A stretch of 64,000 nucleotides of DNA, from NCBI GenBank assembly GCA_026826555.1, contig JAKSZT010017954.1:4430642-4494641 (forward strand), read 5' to 3'. How positions within the stretch are numbered: position 1 is the stretch's first letter; each line of letters begins with the position of its first letter. This document shows positions 23,085-33,724 of this stretch, piece by piece. A model generated the notes under the pieces. It ran no database searches, was not told where the DNA came from, and saw only the letters and a program-made list of their open reading frames with translations. Made by a program: the position numbers and the translations under genes. Source of the DNA: Tolypeutes matacus. Taxonomy: Eukaryota; Chordata; Mammalia; Cingulata; Chlamyphoridae.

Positions 23085-24305
23085 AAATTTTTTTTATTTA
23101 AAAAAAAAGATATTTAGATTTCATAAATGTTACATAAACAATATAGGGGATCCCCATATGTCCCATCCCCCACACTGCCCACATTTACCCATATTAACAA
23201 CATCCTTCATTACTGTGGTACATTCATTGTAATTGATGAACACATTTTGGAGCATTGCCACTAAGCATGGATTATAGTTTACATTGTAGTTTACACTCTC
23301 TCCCACACAATTCTGTAGATTATGGCAAGATATATAATGGCCTATATCTGTTGTTGCAATGTCATTCAGGACAATTAATTCCCAAGTCCCAAAAATGCCC
23401 CCGTATTATACCTGTTTTCCCTTCCCTGACCTCAGAACCTCCAGTGGCCACTGCCTCCACATCAGTGATATAAGTTCTTCCATTGCTAGAATCACAATAA
23501 GTCTATAGTAGAATACCAGTAAGTCCATTCTAGTCCATAGTTCATCCCCAATCCTGAGGATTCTTGGATGGTGATGCCCACTCCACCTTTAATTGAGAGG
23601 GGGCTTCAGTCCCATATGGCCGATGGATGGGATTCTCTTGCTTGCAGTTGTAGGCTCTCTCAGTTCCTTGGTATGGTGTTGTCCATCAATACCTCCTTGT
23701 TAGTTGTCCTGGGTGAGTCCAATGAACTGGTGAGTAAGTGTTACAACTCTGTTGAGGCTCAGGGCCTAGCTGGCACATGGACAGCCCAAATATTCAAGTC
23801 TCTTGGACATACACCTACCAACTCTAGCACCAGCTATAGGTTCAAATAGAAGGGGCAGAAGAGCCATGTATAGGGAAACCACAACTGAGTCCAATCTGTC
23901 ACACTGGGGAGCACAAACTCCAAAGTAGGGCCCGCTGGCAAGGCACCAAATTCGAGCTATCTGCCCTGACCATAGTGCCTGGGTGTCTTCAGAACCCTCA
24001 GGAGCCCCACTATTTGGGATAGTATCTAACTTGGCAGTCAATGAGATCCTGATGAGATGTGCATAAGCATAACCTCTGGAATGAACTTCCAACTCACTTT
24101 GAAGTCTCTTAGCCATATAAACTCATTTGTCTTTACTTTTTCCCCCTTTTGGTCAAGGTCTTCTTCCAGTTGCATTGCTAGTTGGTGCTTGGTAGTAATC
24201 CCTCGGTGCCAGGGAGGCTCATCCCTAGGAGTCATGTCCAATGCTGGGGGGAAGTTATTGCATTTATATGCTGAGTTTGGTTTAGAGAGAGGAGCAATGG
24301 CCAAT
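23085..24305 (-). mobile_element. Lineage-specific L1 3' UTR (copy A)
   Basis: It begins with T/A-rich tail sequence at 23085-23115. Then 'catccttcattactgtggt', 'taattgatgaacacatttt', 'gagagggggcttcag', 'tgggtgagtccaatgaactgg' (shortened: 'gggtgagtccaatgaac') and 'tgcataagcataacctctgg' follow. The same words recur in order at 29343-30540, and the first of them at 7690-8000, which defines one family. Its link to L1 comes from the 7.7-10.7 kb copy, where this 3' UTR is attached to ORF2. 5'-truncated. Confidence 0.75.
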
Positions 24306-24334
24306 TTTTAAAGAGTGCCAGTGTCTAGAAGACC

Positions 24335-24470
24335 AAGAGTTCTCAAACTGGATCTGCATCAGACTCACCTGTAGAGCTTATTAAAATGAGATCCTGGCAT
24401 TCCTGAGTCAGTAGGTTTGGGGTGGGGCCTGAAAATGTGCTTTTCCTACAAGTCCCCAAGTGAAGCTGCC
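24335..24470 (+). mobile_element. MER5A-type hAT fragment
   Basis: 'gagttctcaaactggatctgc' (first part 'gagttctcaaactgg'), 'catcagactcacctgtag', 'ctgagtcagtaggtttggg' and 'gtggggcctgaaaatgtgc' follow the MER5A sense order. The 3' terminus is not clear. Confidence 0.75.
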
Positions 24471-24474
24471 ATGG

Positions 24475-25487
24475 CTGGGCTGGGGATCCTCTCTTAATGC
24501 CCCTTCCTGGGACTTCATATTCAGGAATTCCAGGCAACACTTGTCCTGCCCTTGGGAGCATCTATTGTTTCTTTTGTTTTCAACAATGTGCTGTAGTTTG
24601 ATTCCATCAATATACAGCTTAATTTCTGTTTTTAATAATAACCCTAAGAAATGGAAATGTATCTTGTTGAGGAAACATTACCTCTATCAAACACACGCCT
24701 CATGTCACAGCATTTGAACGGCTCTGATTTTTCTATTTATTAAAAATAACATTACATTATTTGATTTATTGGTGCAGGCTAGAGAGGAGGAGGAAACTCT
24801 GATATTCAGGAAACTAACAAGTATGCAAACAGTGGACTTTCCAATGTTCTTAGAATAAATTGAGGGATTTCTTTTGGGGAGTGTATTTTATCCAAAATAT
24901 AGAAGGTACATGAAATGTGAATAAATATAGGAATGCTGTTAAAAATATTTTTAATGAGCTGCAATATAGATAAATTGGAGATTTAAAAGTGGGAAACCTC
25001 ACACTCTGGGCAGCTGGGGAATGAAGAAGATGAGAAGGAAATGAATGTCAAACATCCTTGACTAGTGGCCTCTGTCTATTTACTGCTAAGAGTAGATTAT
25101 AGCCTGGCAATTGCTTTTCTTCTGGATCATACTACTTCTCTCCTAAGCAAAGATGGTGAGAACCGAAGAAAATGTGAGATGTACAAAGATGAGTTTGTTT
25201 AAAAGGGATAGGTAGTTTATGCAGGAATTAGGCATTCCCAGGTATGGGACCCACCAACCACTTAAATACTGACTCTAAATTCCCTCATCTAGTGGATGCT
25301 GAGCTCCTTACCAGACCAGTTTCCCATTTGCCTGGTGAGAGTCTCAGGACACTGTATTTCAAAGTCTTATAGTATAGGTCTATAATGCCCAAATACTGCA
25401 AACATATGGAAGAGACCATGATCATAAATTCCCTCAAAAGGAGAAGATGATCAATCTTCCCCATGGTAGCAAATAATGTACAACTGT
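24475..25487. other. No recognisable feature
   Basis: AT-rich single-copy sequence, about 1 kb. No repeat, exon or strong motif cluster is seen. Confidence 0.4.
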
Positions 25488-25500
25488 TTCTCAGGTTCTT

Positions 25501-25601
25501 TTTTTTTTTTTTTTTTTTTTTTCCAGGAGGTTCTGGGGATCGAACCTAGGTCCCTCCATATGGGAGACGGACGCCCAACCAGTTGAGCCACATCCGCCCC
25601 C
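25501..25601 (-). mobile_element. Short DAS-type SINE with perfect duplication
   Basis: An antisense SINE of about 101 bp whose tail reads as a long T-run at the left end, with box B ('gatcgaacctagg') and box A ('gttgagccacatccg') visible in reverse. The duplication ttctcaggttctt is perfect (13 bp) at 25488-25500 and 25602-25614. It closely resembles the copy at 5119-5222. Confidence 0.93.
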
Positions 25602-25614
25602 TTCTCAGGTTCTT

Positions 25615-26820
25615 GAACAGTTAAGACTAGTGTCCCTAGGTCACTGTGTGAACGATGCCCCCCAAAGTTGTACAGTGCAGAGATCCTGGTGGTCTTGGAG
25701 GTCAGTCAAGGAAGTGTATAGCCAACACAATGGTCTTTGCCTCCTGAACCTGTTTTGGTCAAAGCTATTCTGCCAGAAAGAAACAGAAACCTGTTGTGAT
25801 AGCTCAAGGGAAAGGATTACTATGGGGATACAATGGGCAATGTCATGGACATCCGGTCACAACAGTGACCTATAGCTGGGCACAGGGCTGCCTTGTACAG
25901 CCACACCAGCTGAGCACTGCACACCCCCAGAGGCACCATTCACACTGACTATAATGTGCACGGAGGCCTCCGAATTGGGCAACATGGTGGCTCTGCATTG
26001 GAACAGATCTAGAGAGCCAGGGACTGAGTTCTTTCCCCATCTCTCAAGTTTGACTTGATCATTCTTGTTTCTGCTCATCTTTGTGTGTCAGCACCACTGC
26101 TCTCTCTCATCCATCTTCCTCTTTTTCCTCCTCTTGCATGTGGCCCAACATGGATGCCCACTATGCTCTCTCTCTACTTGACAACCTTTCTGTTCCAGAA
26201 TCTGCCTATTCTGTCAAAAGTCTCTTATTTTGAATTCTTGGGAGAGAGTATTTGATTGGTTATGGGGATGCCAAGGGTTTTCTGTCCTTGGGTCAGGGAG
26301 TCTCCATACTTTTGGTCCAATCAACTGTGGTCATTGGGGATAGTTTTGGGGGGGTGGGGAGGAGGGATGTTGAGCCTCTTGGAATAAAACATATTTAGGG
26401 TGTTGGGAGTTATGGGTGAAGAAAGACCCAGTGAGAAGGAGGCTCAGGTGTGGTAAGCATTCCAAAATATGTATGATACAGGTTCCATCCAAGGTGCTCT
26501 GCAGACCTGCTCCTCATCTTTGCCTTTGGTTGCTGGGAAGCACTTGTGGTTGCTCCTGCACTTGATCTCCTGGTCTTTCCTCCTGCTGTGTCTGAGAACT
26601 TGCTGACATTGGTGCAAACTTTCTCCCCAATCAGGGCTTCAGCCTGTGGCTAGGCTCTACAGGGCAGCCTGTCCTCTTAACTCCCACAGATTCCTTTCTG
26701 AAAACCCTCAGCTCCATATCCTCCAGGCCACTGTTTGTGTAGTGCCTGAACAGAAGATTTTCCAACCAACTGGTTGTGCAAGAGTTAAATTGGCATCTGC
26801 TGTAGATTTTAACATTTCAG
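25615..26820. other. Single-copy stretch, no gene seen
   Basis: No exon is recognised. 26560-26820 may be strongly diverged upstream L2 sequence, but this is not secure. Confidence 0.4.
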
Positions 26821-26829
26821 CACTGGACT

Positions 26830-27945
26830 TTTTATCTTTCTCCCCAAACCTGCTCCTTCTGCAGCCATTCTCATTTCAGCAAATGGCAGCCCCTGCCTTG
26901 CAGCTGCTCACTCTAAAAACCTTGGCGTTCTCCTTAACTACTCTCCTTCTCTTTGCATACTGCATCTGATCTCTCAGCAACACCAGTACTTGACTCTACC
27001 TTCCCCATCTATCCTGAATCCTGCCACTTCTCATTGACCCCACTACTACCACCTTCTTTTGCTTGGACTATTGCAATAGCCTCTTAACTACTTTATCTGT
27101 TTCTACCAAGGTCCCCCTACCTTCTATTTACAAAAAGCAGCCAGAGTGGGCTTACATGTTAAAATGTAAGTCAAGTCATGTCCTCAAAACTCTGCAAGGA
27201 CTCCCCCTTGAATCAGAGTCAAGCCAAAGTTTGTGCAATTGTCTAGTTCCTAAAGAATTTGGGGCCTTTTATCTCTCTGATTTCTTTTCCTGTGACTCTT
27301 TTCTTCACTTGCTCTGTTCTAGCCATATTAGCCTCTTCCATGTTTCTCGAATGTGACAGGAACAATGTATCTCAATGCCTTCCTGCTTGCTGTTTCCTCT
27401 GCTTGAAATTCCCTTTCTCCAGAAGCCAATGGTTTATTTCCTCAACATCTCTAGGTCTTTCCTCAAATATCACCTTCAGACTTTCCTTGAACACCCTATT
27501 TACAATTGCATCACCCCCATCAATCTTTATTGCCTTTTGCTGCTTTAGTTGTTTTTCTTTGTACCTTCTGACATACGATGTATTTTACTTATATGTTTTA
27601 TTTATTGTCTGTGTCTTTCCACTAGGATGTAAACTCCATGAAGGCAGGAGTTTTTTTTTTTTTAAAGATTTTATTTATTTATTCATTTATCCCCCCCTTG
27701 CTGCTTGTGCTCGCTGGGTCAGCCAACCACGCCGTGCGGGCGGGCTTGCCCTCACCAGGAGGCCCCGGGAACCGAACCCGGGGCCTCCCATATGGTAAAT
27801 GGGAGCCCTACTGATTGAGCCACAGCCGCTTCCCAGGAGTTTTTGTCTACTCTGTATTCTCAGCACCTAGATTAGTGCCTGGCACATAGTAGGTGCTAAA
27901 AAAGTTAGTTTGAATGGACAAATGAATGAATGAATGAATCTAGAA
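26830..27945 (+). mobile_element. Long L2 LINE copy with 3' end
   Basis: About 940 bp of L2 after removing the SINE. The coding-region words appear in consensus order: 'ttggactattgcaatagcc', 'agcagccagagtgggctt', 'tcaagtcatgtcctcaaaac', 'ctttcctcaaatatcacc'. The 3' end follows: 'gtaaactccatgaaggc', then after the SINE 'gtgcctggcacatagtagg' and an (AATG)n terminus near 27920-27940. A SINE splits it at 27656-27833. This is the best-preserved L2 here. Confidence 0.85.
27656..27833 (-). mobile_element. DAS-type SINE (long form) inside L2
   Basis: An antisense SINE of about 178 bp has its A-tail at the left, a middle segment 'ttgctgcttgtgctcgctg', then the tRNA region with 'ccgggaaccgaacccgg' and 'attgagccacagccgcttcc'. 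The duplication caggagttttt is present at 27645-27655 and 27834-27844. It has retained many CpGs and looks young. Confidence 0.92.
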
Positions 27946-28930
27946 ACTCATTATCATATGCTCATAATAAAATTTGCTTATAGAGAAAATACCAGACAGA
28001 AACATGTATTACATGCACACATAAACATCTCTTATATTCTTAATTCTTAATTCTTTTTTTCCTGGGCAGAAAGCTCGAATGTGATCTGGACACCTGGTCG
28101 CCTGACCTTCTGCTCCCCCAAGTATTGCTCCCTGGCCAGTGAACCCACATCTCAGGGGAGAGGGACCAGCCCACTCCACTCTTCTACTGCAGGGCAAGTT
28201 CCCTGCTGACCAAAAGGATGGCTGCAGGATTATTTCATCCCCCTGTCCTGGGGCCTGAGCACTGGCTCATCTCTTTTTCCTTTGAGGACCAGGCTTCTTG
28301 GTGACTTCCTCTTCATTCCCAGAAATCCCAAGGTGGGGATGTAGATCAGGACCTCCCTCCTGACTCCTGCTACATGAAGCTAGTGAGGTCACGGTGAGGG
28401 GAGGGAGGGCGTTCTTTGGAAAAAGGCCCGGGAATCTGTTAGAGCCATTCTCAATTGCAGAGTGTAGCTGTTAGCAAGTGGAATCCAGGACTTTTACCAG
28501 AGGATGGCACTGTGGTTGTTTCTAAGAGGGAACAGAACAATTTGAAAAAGCAATTTCCAAGTGGCAATAACAGCTGAGCTTCAAGCTCTGCTGGGAACAT
28601 TAGAAAATATTAACCCTCAAATGATGGGGAAGCAGGGCCTGGAGGCAAAAGTGAGGTCTTGTTCGAGGAGGCCAGGCCTGAGAAGAGCAGGGGACATGAG
28701 AGGAGCCCAAAGGGAATGAGAAAAGGGAATTGCAAGACGGCCCAGTTGCTTGGGGGCTGGCACCCTTTCCTGGTGGAGCTGAGGAGCTCTCTTGCCGGAG
28801 GGCTTTCAGAACAGTCTGCTTCTCCCACAGAGGAACTGCAGGGAGCAGTGGGGGAGCCGTGGTAGGTGGCGGTGGTGGCTCTTCCCGCTTTAATTTTTTT
28901 GCACCTGCTTTGTGGCAGTTATTTAAGGTC
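27946..28930. other. No recognisable feature
   Basis: Single-copy-looking sequence. Two complementary sets of open frames at 28600-29005 overlap and carry no domain signal. Confidence 0.4.
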
Positions 28931-28934
28931 TCTG

Positions 28935-29055
28935 TGTCAAACCCCTTTGAAGGCAGAGACCATGTCTTGTTCATCTTTTGGTTTCCCATAAAGCCTGGCA
29001 TGTAAAAGATCCCCCTTAAATAACTGTTGAATAAATTAATGATCCATCAATTGAA
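28935..29055 (+). mobile_element. L2 LINE 3' end
   Basis: 'gaaggcagagaccatgtc', 'aaagcctggcatgtaaaag' and 'aactgttgaataaattaatg' match the L2 3' terminus. Confidence 0.75.
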
Positions 29056-29108
29056 TGAATGAATTTCAGATTTGGGGAAGGGATAGAGTAAGGTTTTTCA
29101 AGAGGAAA

Positions 29109-29125
29109 AAGAAAAAAAAAAAAAA

Positions 29126-29156
<31 letters not shown>

Positions 29157-29158
29157 AA
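29109..29158. repeat. Poly-A / (GA)n purine tract
   Basis: A pure purine run on the + strand: about 24 A, then about 11 GA units. Such a tract is prone to length variation. Confidence 0.95.
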
Positions 29159-29342
29159 ATCAATTAATAAAGTGGAATATGAGTTCTTCCGATATTCCAC
29201 TCCAGGATTATTGCCACCATCACTGCTACCACCAGAATACCAGTACTTAACAGTTTGCAATGGCCTTTTACTCATGTTATACTTGTCTATCCATCTGTCC
29301 ATCCTTTGTTCCCTCCTAATGCCAAGAGATCCTTATTTTTTT

Positions 29343-30540
29343 CCTTTGTTTTTAAAGAAACTTTAGATTACATAAATGTTACATTGAAAATATAGAGGAT
29401 TCCCATATACCCCCTCCTCCCCCTCCCACACTTTCCCCCATTAACGACATCTTTCGTTAGTGTGGTATATTTGTTACAATTGATGAACACATTTTGAAGC
29501 TTTGCTACTACCCATGGTCTGCAGTTTACATTATGGTTTACCCTTTGCACTGTACAATTTTATAGGTTTTGACAAAATGTATAATGTATAATGTATAATG
29601 GCCTGTATCCGACTGAGAGGGGGCTTAGATCCCATGGGGCAGATGGATGGAACTGTCTTTCTTGCTGTTGTAGATGCTCATGTTTTTGGGATGGGCATTG
29701 TCCATCATCATCCTTTTGTTAGCTGTCTTGGGTGAGTCTGATGAACTGGAGAGTCGGTGTTGGCTGCAAGATTCAGGGCTCAACCAGCATATGAAGAGAC
29801 CAAAGATTTAAGTCTCTGGGACATATATATATAGTGGGTATAGTGCTAATTATAGGCTCAAATAAAAGGGGCAGAACAATGTGTAGGAAAATTATAAGTG
29901 AGTCTCCCTCTGTTGCATTGGGGAGATGGGTTAACATATATTCCAGGGAGGCGGCTGTGGCTCAATCAGTGGGGCTCCCGTTTACCATGTGGGAGGCCCT
30001 GGGTTCGGTTCCCGGGGCCTCTTGGTGAAGGCAGGCCCGCCCACGTGGTGTGGTTAGCTGACCCAGAGAGCACAAGCAGCAAGGGGGGGATGGATGAATG
30101 AATAAATAAAATCTTTGAAAAAAAACCAAAAAACAAAAAAACCCACATATATTCCAAGGTAAGGCCCTCAGACTTGGGTGCTGATTTCCTGGGGTTTTCT
30201 ACCCCCCCTATAGTGATTAGATGTCTCTAGAGCCCTCAGGAGCATCCCTGCTTGAGGCAATGTTTACTATGGCAGTTAGTGAGATCCTCCTGAGATGGGC
30301 ATAAGCATAACCTCTGGAATGACTACGTGACTCACTTTGAAATCTCATAGCCATAAAAACTCATTTGTATTTAATATTTCCTCCTTTTCGTCAAGGTTTT
30401 TTTCCAAATGCATCGCTGGTTGGCATTTAGTAGTAATCCCTTGTGCCAGGGAGGCCCATCCCAGGGAGTCATATCTCACACAGAGGTGGGGAGAGGGTAA
30501 GGCAGTGAGCTTATATGCTGGGTTTGGCTCCAAGGGCTCT
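29343..30540 (-). mobile_element. Lineage-specific L1 3' UTR (copy B), split by a SINE
   Basis: It shares with 23085-24305, in order, 'agtgtggtatatttgttac', 'gagagggggcttagatcc', 'gtcttgggtgagtctgatg', 'tgggcataagcataacctc' and 'gtgccagggaggcccatcc'. A small triplication of 'ataatgt' lies at about 29580-29597. A sense SINE interrupts it at 29946-30144. 5'-truncated, no ORF2 left. Confidence 0.8.
29946..30144 (+). mobile_element. DAS-type SINE (long form) inside an L1 3' UTR
   Basis: This is the only simple long-form copy on the + strand. It reads 'ggaggcggctgtggctcaa' (box A region), 'gggttcggttcccgggg' (box B region), a middle 'gagcacaagcagcaagg' and an A-rich tail to 30144. The duplication acatatattcca is perfect (12 bp) at 29934-29945 and 30145-30156. 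Confidence 0.94.
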
Positions 30541-30719
30541 TTATTTAATCCCTCTTTTATAACACTCATCTCTATCACACTCCCCCTTCTGTTAGAAGTA
30601 CTTGAGCTCACACCCATCTCCCAACTAGGTGGTTTATTTGAGTGCATCCTGTGGTGTCGAGAACAAAGCAGGGGCTTGGTTACTATCTGTGGAATGAATA
30701 AATGATACTCATGTGCATC

Positions 30720-30805
30720 ACTTTTCATTTCCCAAAGTGATTTTACAACTGTCATGTTGTTTAATCTTTGCACCAACTCTTTAGGGAAGATATTACTTGG
30801 AAGAT
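30720..30805 (-). mobile_element. MIR SINE fragment
   Basis: 'aaagtgattttacaactgtc' and 'gtttaatctttgcaccaac' are weakly reverse-MIR-like. Short. Confidence 0.4.
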
Positions 30806-30824
30806 TATCTTTCCAAAGATGGTG

Positions 30825-31245
30825 CCACCAATATATATTCCATCGCCATGTTCTTCTCACAATGTGACAAAGGCAGTCCTCCACCAAGAGGTGAGGGTCT
30901 GTGCTCCCTCCCCGCGAGCCTGGATGGATCTTTGTAATGGCCTAGTCAACAGAATGCCTTAAAAGTGATGCTGTGCGACTTCCAAGACTGGTCATACAAG
31001 CAATAAAGCTTCCCTCTTGGGACACATGCTTTAGGAACTCAATAAATCCAGCTACCCTGAAGCTTCTCTGCAAAAGAAATCACAAGGTGAGACCACATAG
31101 AGATAGTGAGGGAGGATGGAAGAGCCGCAGCTGTTCCCTCCCCAGCTGTGGTCTCAGACACTATGGGACAGAGATAAACTCCCTGCTCTACCTCACCAGA
31201 TTTCTGACCCACAGAATCTGTGAGCATAACAAATGGGTACTTTTA
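30825..31245 (+). mobile_element. MLT1 LTR
   Basis: 'ctccaccaagaggtgaggg', 'tctgtgctccctccccgcg', 'gatgctgtgcgacttccaag' and 'gacccacagaatctgtgagc' plus 'ataac' follow the MLT1 sense consensus closely. Confidence 0.8.
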
Positions 31246-31289
31246 CATCTAAGTTTTGGGGTAATTCACTATATAGTCATAGTGTCTGA

Positions 31290-31410
31290 AATGATTTCTT
31301 ATACCCTCCTTTTTTAGTTGAGAAAATTGAGAACAAGTGGTTGAGCAGGCCTCTGAACACGACCCTATTGATTTCCAGTCCAGGGTGCCTTCCATAGCAC
31401 TGTGCCTTCC
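31290..31410 (-). mobile_element. MIR SINE fragment
   Basis: 'gttgagaaaattgagaacaag' (first part 'gttgagaaaattgag') and 'gatttccagtccagggtgcc' match the reverse MIR 5' half weakly. Confidence 0.45.
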
Positions 31411-31419
31411 CCAAGGTCA

Positions 31420-32655
31420 CCTTTGATGGCCAGGCTGAAGGTGAAGAGAAAACATGCATTCATTTCAGGTTCACTTGAGGGTTGGGGGAAAGTCTTTGAT
31501 TTTGTTCGGGTATCAGCAAAACTGGAATTCAGGATTTGGGATCTGTCTGGGGTTTAGGGAATGAAAGTGGCAGCTTCCAGTCTGGAGCTCCCAGTCTAGG
31601 GTGATTTATAATTACTGGTGGCCTCATGAGCACCTGCCAGTGCCTGGACCCTCAAAGCTGCACACCTGCCAGAGGCTGGCTCATGAGAGTCGTGGTCTTA
31701 TCACAGAGATAATGCAGGGGTTAATTGATGTTATTATCTTCACAATGGACCATCTTTGGGAGTGCAGCCAAGAAGCCACAGAAGCAGGGAAAATCCAACA
31801 AACCACAATATTGCTACTATTTTATTAGCTTCTAGAGTAGCCTTGTAAAAGACATCGCTGCAATGTTTTTCCATTAACGACCTTGTCAGGAGCCTCCCTT
31901 AGACCACGTCTGCCAATGAATGATCTGTGTGCGGCAATCCTGAGATGCTCTTATTAGCGGATGTTATTGTCGGAGCCGGATTTGGAGGTGATTGGCACTT
32001 CCTGGTGGGAGGGCGGCCTCCTTCTCTAAGATGCATAGCGAAGGCTTTGACTGGGATTGGGGGTCGTTGACAAGGAGACTTTCCATGGCAACACAGGGTC
32101 CCTGATCCCAAATATCAGTTTCAGCAGTGTTGGGAGTCAGATACCATACAGACAATTTGGCAAACCCCATTGGTCATTGAGAACTTTGTGGTAATAAATC
32201 CTGGAGGGTTTCTCTCTCTGGTGGTACAGATTCCTGGGGATGCTCCCTTTCTCAAGTCCATTTCGGAACCCCAGTTGTGGAGGTGGCCAGCAAGAGGATG
32301 CTCTGATATGAAGCACAATAATGTTGTAACTTCTGACAACTGTGATCCTGTATTGTAGGTAGCCATGACCTCGTTCGTATGGTAACAGCAATGCAGTTGT
32401 CATTTGTGGAGGCTGCAATGCTGTCTGACTTATTTGATTGCAATGTTGAGCTTTTTGGGAGCCACTGTGTTGCTTGGATGTGCAGTCATAGTAACGTCGG
32501 GTTTCGTGAAGGCTGTGACGGTGTTTTGTCCTCAGGCTGTGTGGCTTGGATTGTGTTGCAGTATCAGTGTGGTTGGTGGCAAATGTTGTGCTGTTATACT
32601 CCGTGTGAGAAGTTCTAGAGCAGGAATCCCAGTTCTTTTCCAAATAACACAACCC
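31420..32655. other. Single-copy stretch with a candidate noncoding element and a GT-rich block
   Basis: 31720-32000 keeps CpGs in AT-rich sequence ('gacatcgctgc', 'attaacgacc', 'tgtgcggcaatcc', 'ttagcggatg', 'ttgtcggagccgg') and may be constrained. 32380-32610 is rich in G and T on the + strand with many tgtt, gctgtg and gttg words. That composition explains the 171-codon open frame opposite it. Confidence 0.35.
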
Positions 32656-32659
32656 AGTA

Positions 32660-33196
32660 TGTGGTAGATTGGATCATGAAAAAAGATCAGTTCTTATCTT
32701 AATCTGCATGCCTGTGCATGTGAACCCATTTGTAAACTGAACTCTTTGAAGATGTATCAACATTTAAGTGTGGACTCATTTGTGAAGAGGATCATCTCAG
32801 GTCCTATTTCGATATGGCCCAATTCCACCAGGGTGGCACTTAATCATATGATTGGAGTCCCTATAGAGAGAAAGCCACAAGGACAGGAGCCAGAAGCCAG
32901 AGGATCCAAAACCAAGAAGTCAGTGGAAACCCGAAGTGCATACGAGAGAGAGCGCAAGTGAGCAAGAGAGTGAGAGAGCGAGCGAGAGAGGTTGCTATGG
33001 GAGGGGAAGCTGACATGCAAGCCAAGGATCCTCTAGGATGGCGGAAATCCATCACCACAACACTCCCAAATCTGGAAGGAAGCACGGCCTTGCTGATGCC
33101 TTGACATGGCCCCTCAAACCATGAGCCAATATATTTCTGTTGTTAAGCCAACCCACTGTGTGCTATTTGTCAGCAGCCCTGGCAAACTGAGGCACA
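32660..33196 (+). mobile_element. Solo LTR, lineage-specific MaLR family (copy 3)
   Basis: Spans TG (32660) to 'gaggcaca' (33196). Family words are 'gcatgtgaacccatttgt', 'agggtggcacttaatcat', 'caaaccatgagccaatat' and 'ctgttgttaagccaaccc'. It carries a (GA/GC)n purine expansion at about 32945-32990, in the same place as the expansion in the 14600-15016 copy. Confidence 0.8.
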
Positions 33197-33345
33197 GTTC
33201 TTCTCAGACTTTAAGGCACATTCCAATGACCTGGGGATGTTGTTAAACTGCAGGTTCTGATTCAGAAGTTCTGGTGCAGGGTGGGAGATTCTGCATGTCC
33301 AAGAAGCTCCCAGATGTGGGGTCTGTGGCCAAGCAAGGCTGGGTC
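33197..33345 (+). mobile_element. MER5A-type hAT fragment
   Basis: 'agttcttctcagactttaagg' (first part 'agttcttctcagac'), 'gacctggggatgttgttaaac' (part 'gacctggggatgttg'), 'gcaggttctgattcagaag' and 'agattctgcatgtcc' follow MER5A sense order. Confidence 0.7.
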
Positions 33346-33389
33346 TAGCAGTGCTGGCCAACAGACCTTTCTGCAGTGAAGGAAATGTT

Positions 33390-33545
33390 CTATTTCTGCA
33401 CTTTCCAATATGGTAGCCACTAGCCACATGAGTCCTTGAAGTGTGGCTAGTATGATAGAGGAACTGCCTTTCAAATTTTCTTTAGTTTTCTCCAATTTCA
33501 ATTTAAATAGGCACAGTGGCTACCGTATTGAACAGCATGGCTCTA
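33390..33545. mobile_element. Small hAT-type element with inverted termini
   Basis: The near-palindromic arms 'ccaatatggtagccac' (33405-33420) and 'gtggctaccgtattga' (33516-33531) are inverted copies with two mismatches. The interior 'agccacatgagtccttgaag' and 'tgtggctagtatg' matches a well-known mammalian non-autonomous DNA transposon (MER3-like; name not certain). Confidence 0.65.
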
Positions 33546-33549
33546 GACT

Positions 33550-33720
33550 AGATCAATGTTTCTCAAAGTTCAGTGTGTACCAGAATCTCTAGAAGGCTTG
33601 TGCACAGACACATGGCTGGTCCCTCCCCCAGGAGGTGGAGGGTGTGGCCTGAGAATTTCCATCTTTAATAGGTTCCAGGTGATGCTGAGGCTGGTGGGTT
33701 CCGGGACCACACTCAGAACC
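33550..33720 (+). mobile_element. MER5-type hAT element
   Basis: 'atgtttctcaaagttcagtg', 'gtaccagaatctctagaag', 'ggtgtggcctgagaatttcc' and 'caggtgatgctgaggctgg' follow MER5A/B sense order. It is adjacent to two other hAT remnants. Confidence 0.75.
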
Positions 33721-33724
33721 ATGC

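Noticed and set aside
27259..27798. 179-codon open frame on the + strand
   Set aside because: It is entirely L2 sequence running into an antisense SINE.
29946..30020. tRNA gene
   Set aside because: The A and B box-like sequences belong to a DAS SINE with tail and target-site duplication, not to a functional tRNA.
30345..30887. 180-codon open frame on the - strand
   Set aside because: It is composed of L1 3' UTR, MIR-like and MLT1 sequence joined by chance.
32137..32652. 171-codon open frame on the - strand
   Set aside because: It is opposite a GT-rich tract, so the minus strand is poor in T and stops are rare. Frames on the other strand are open too.
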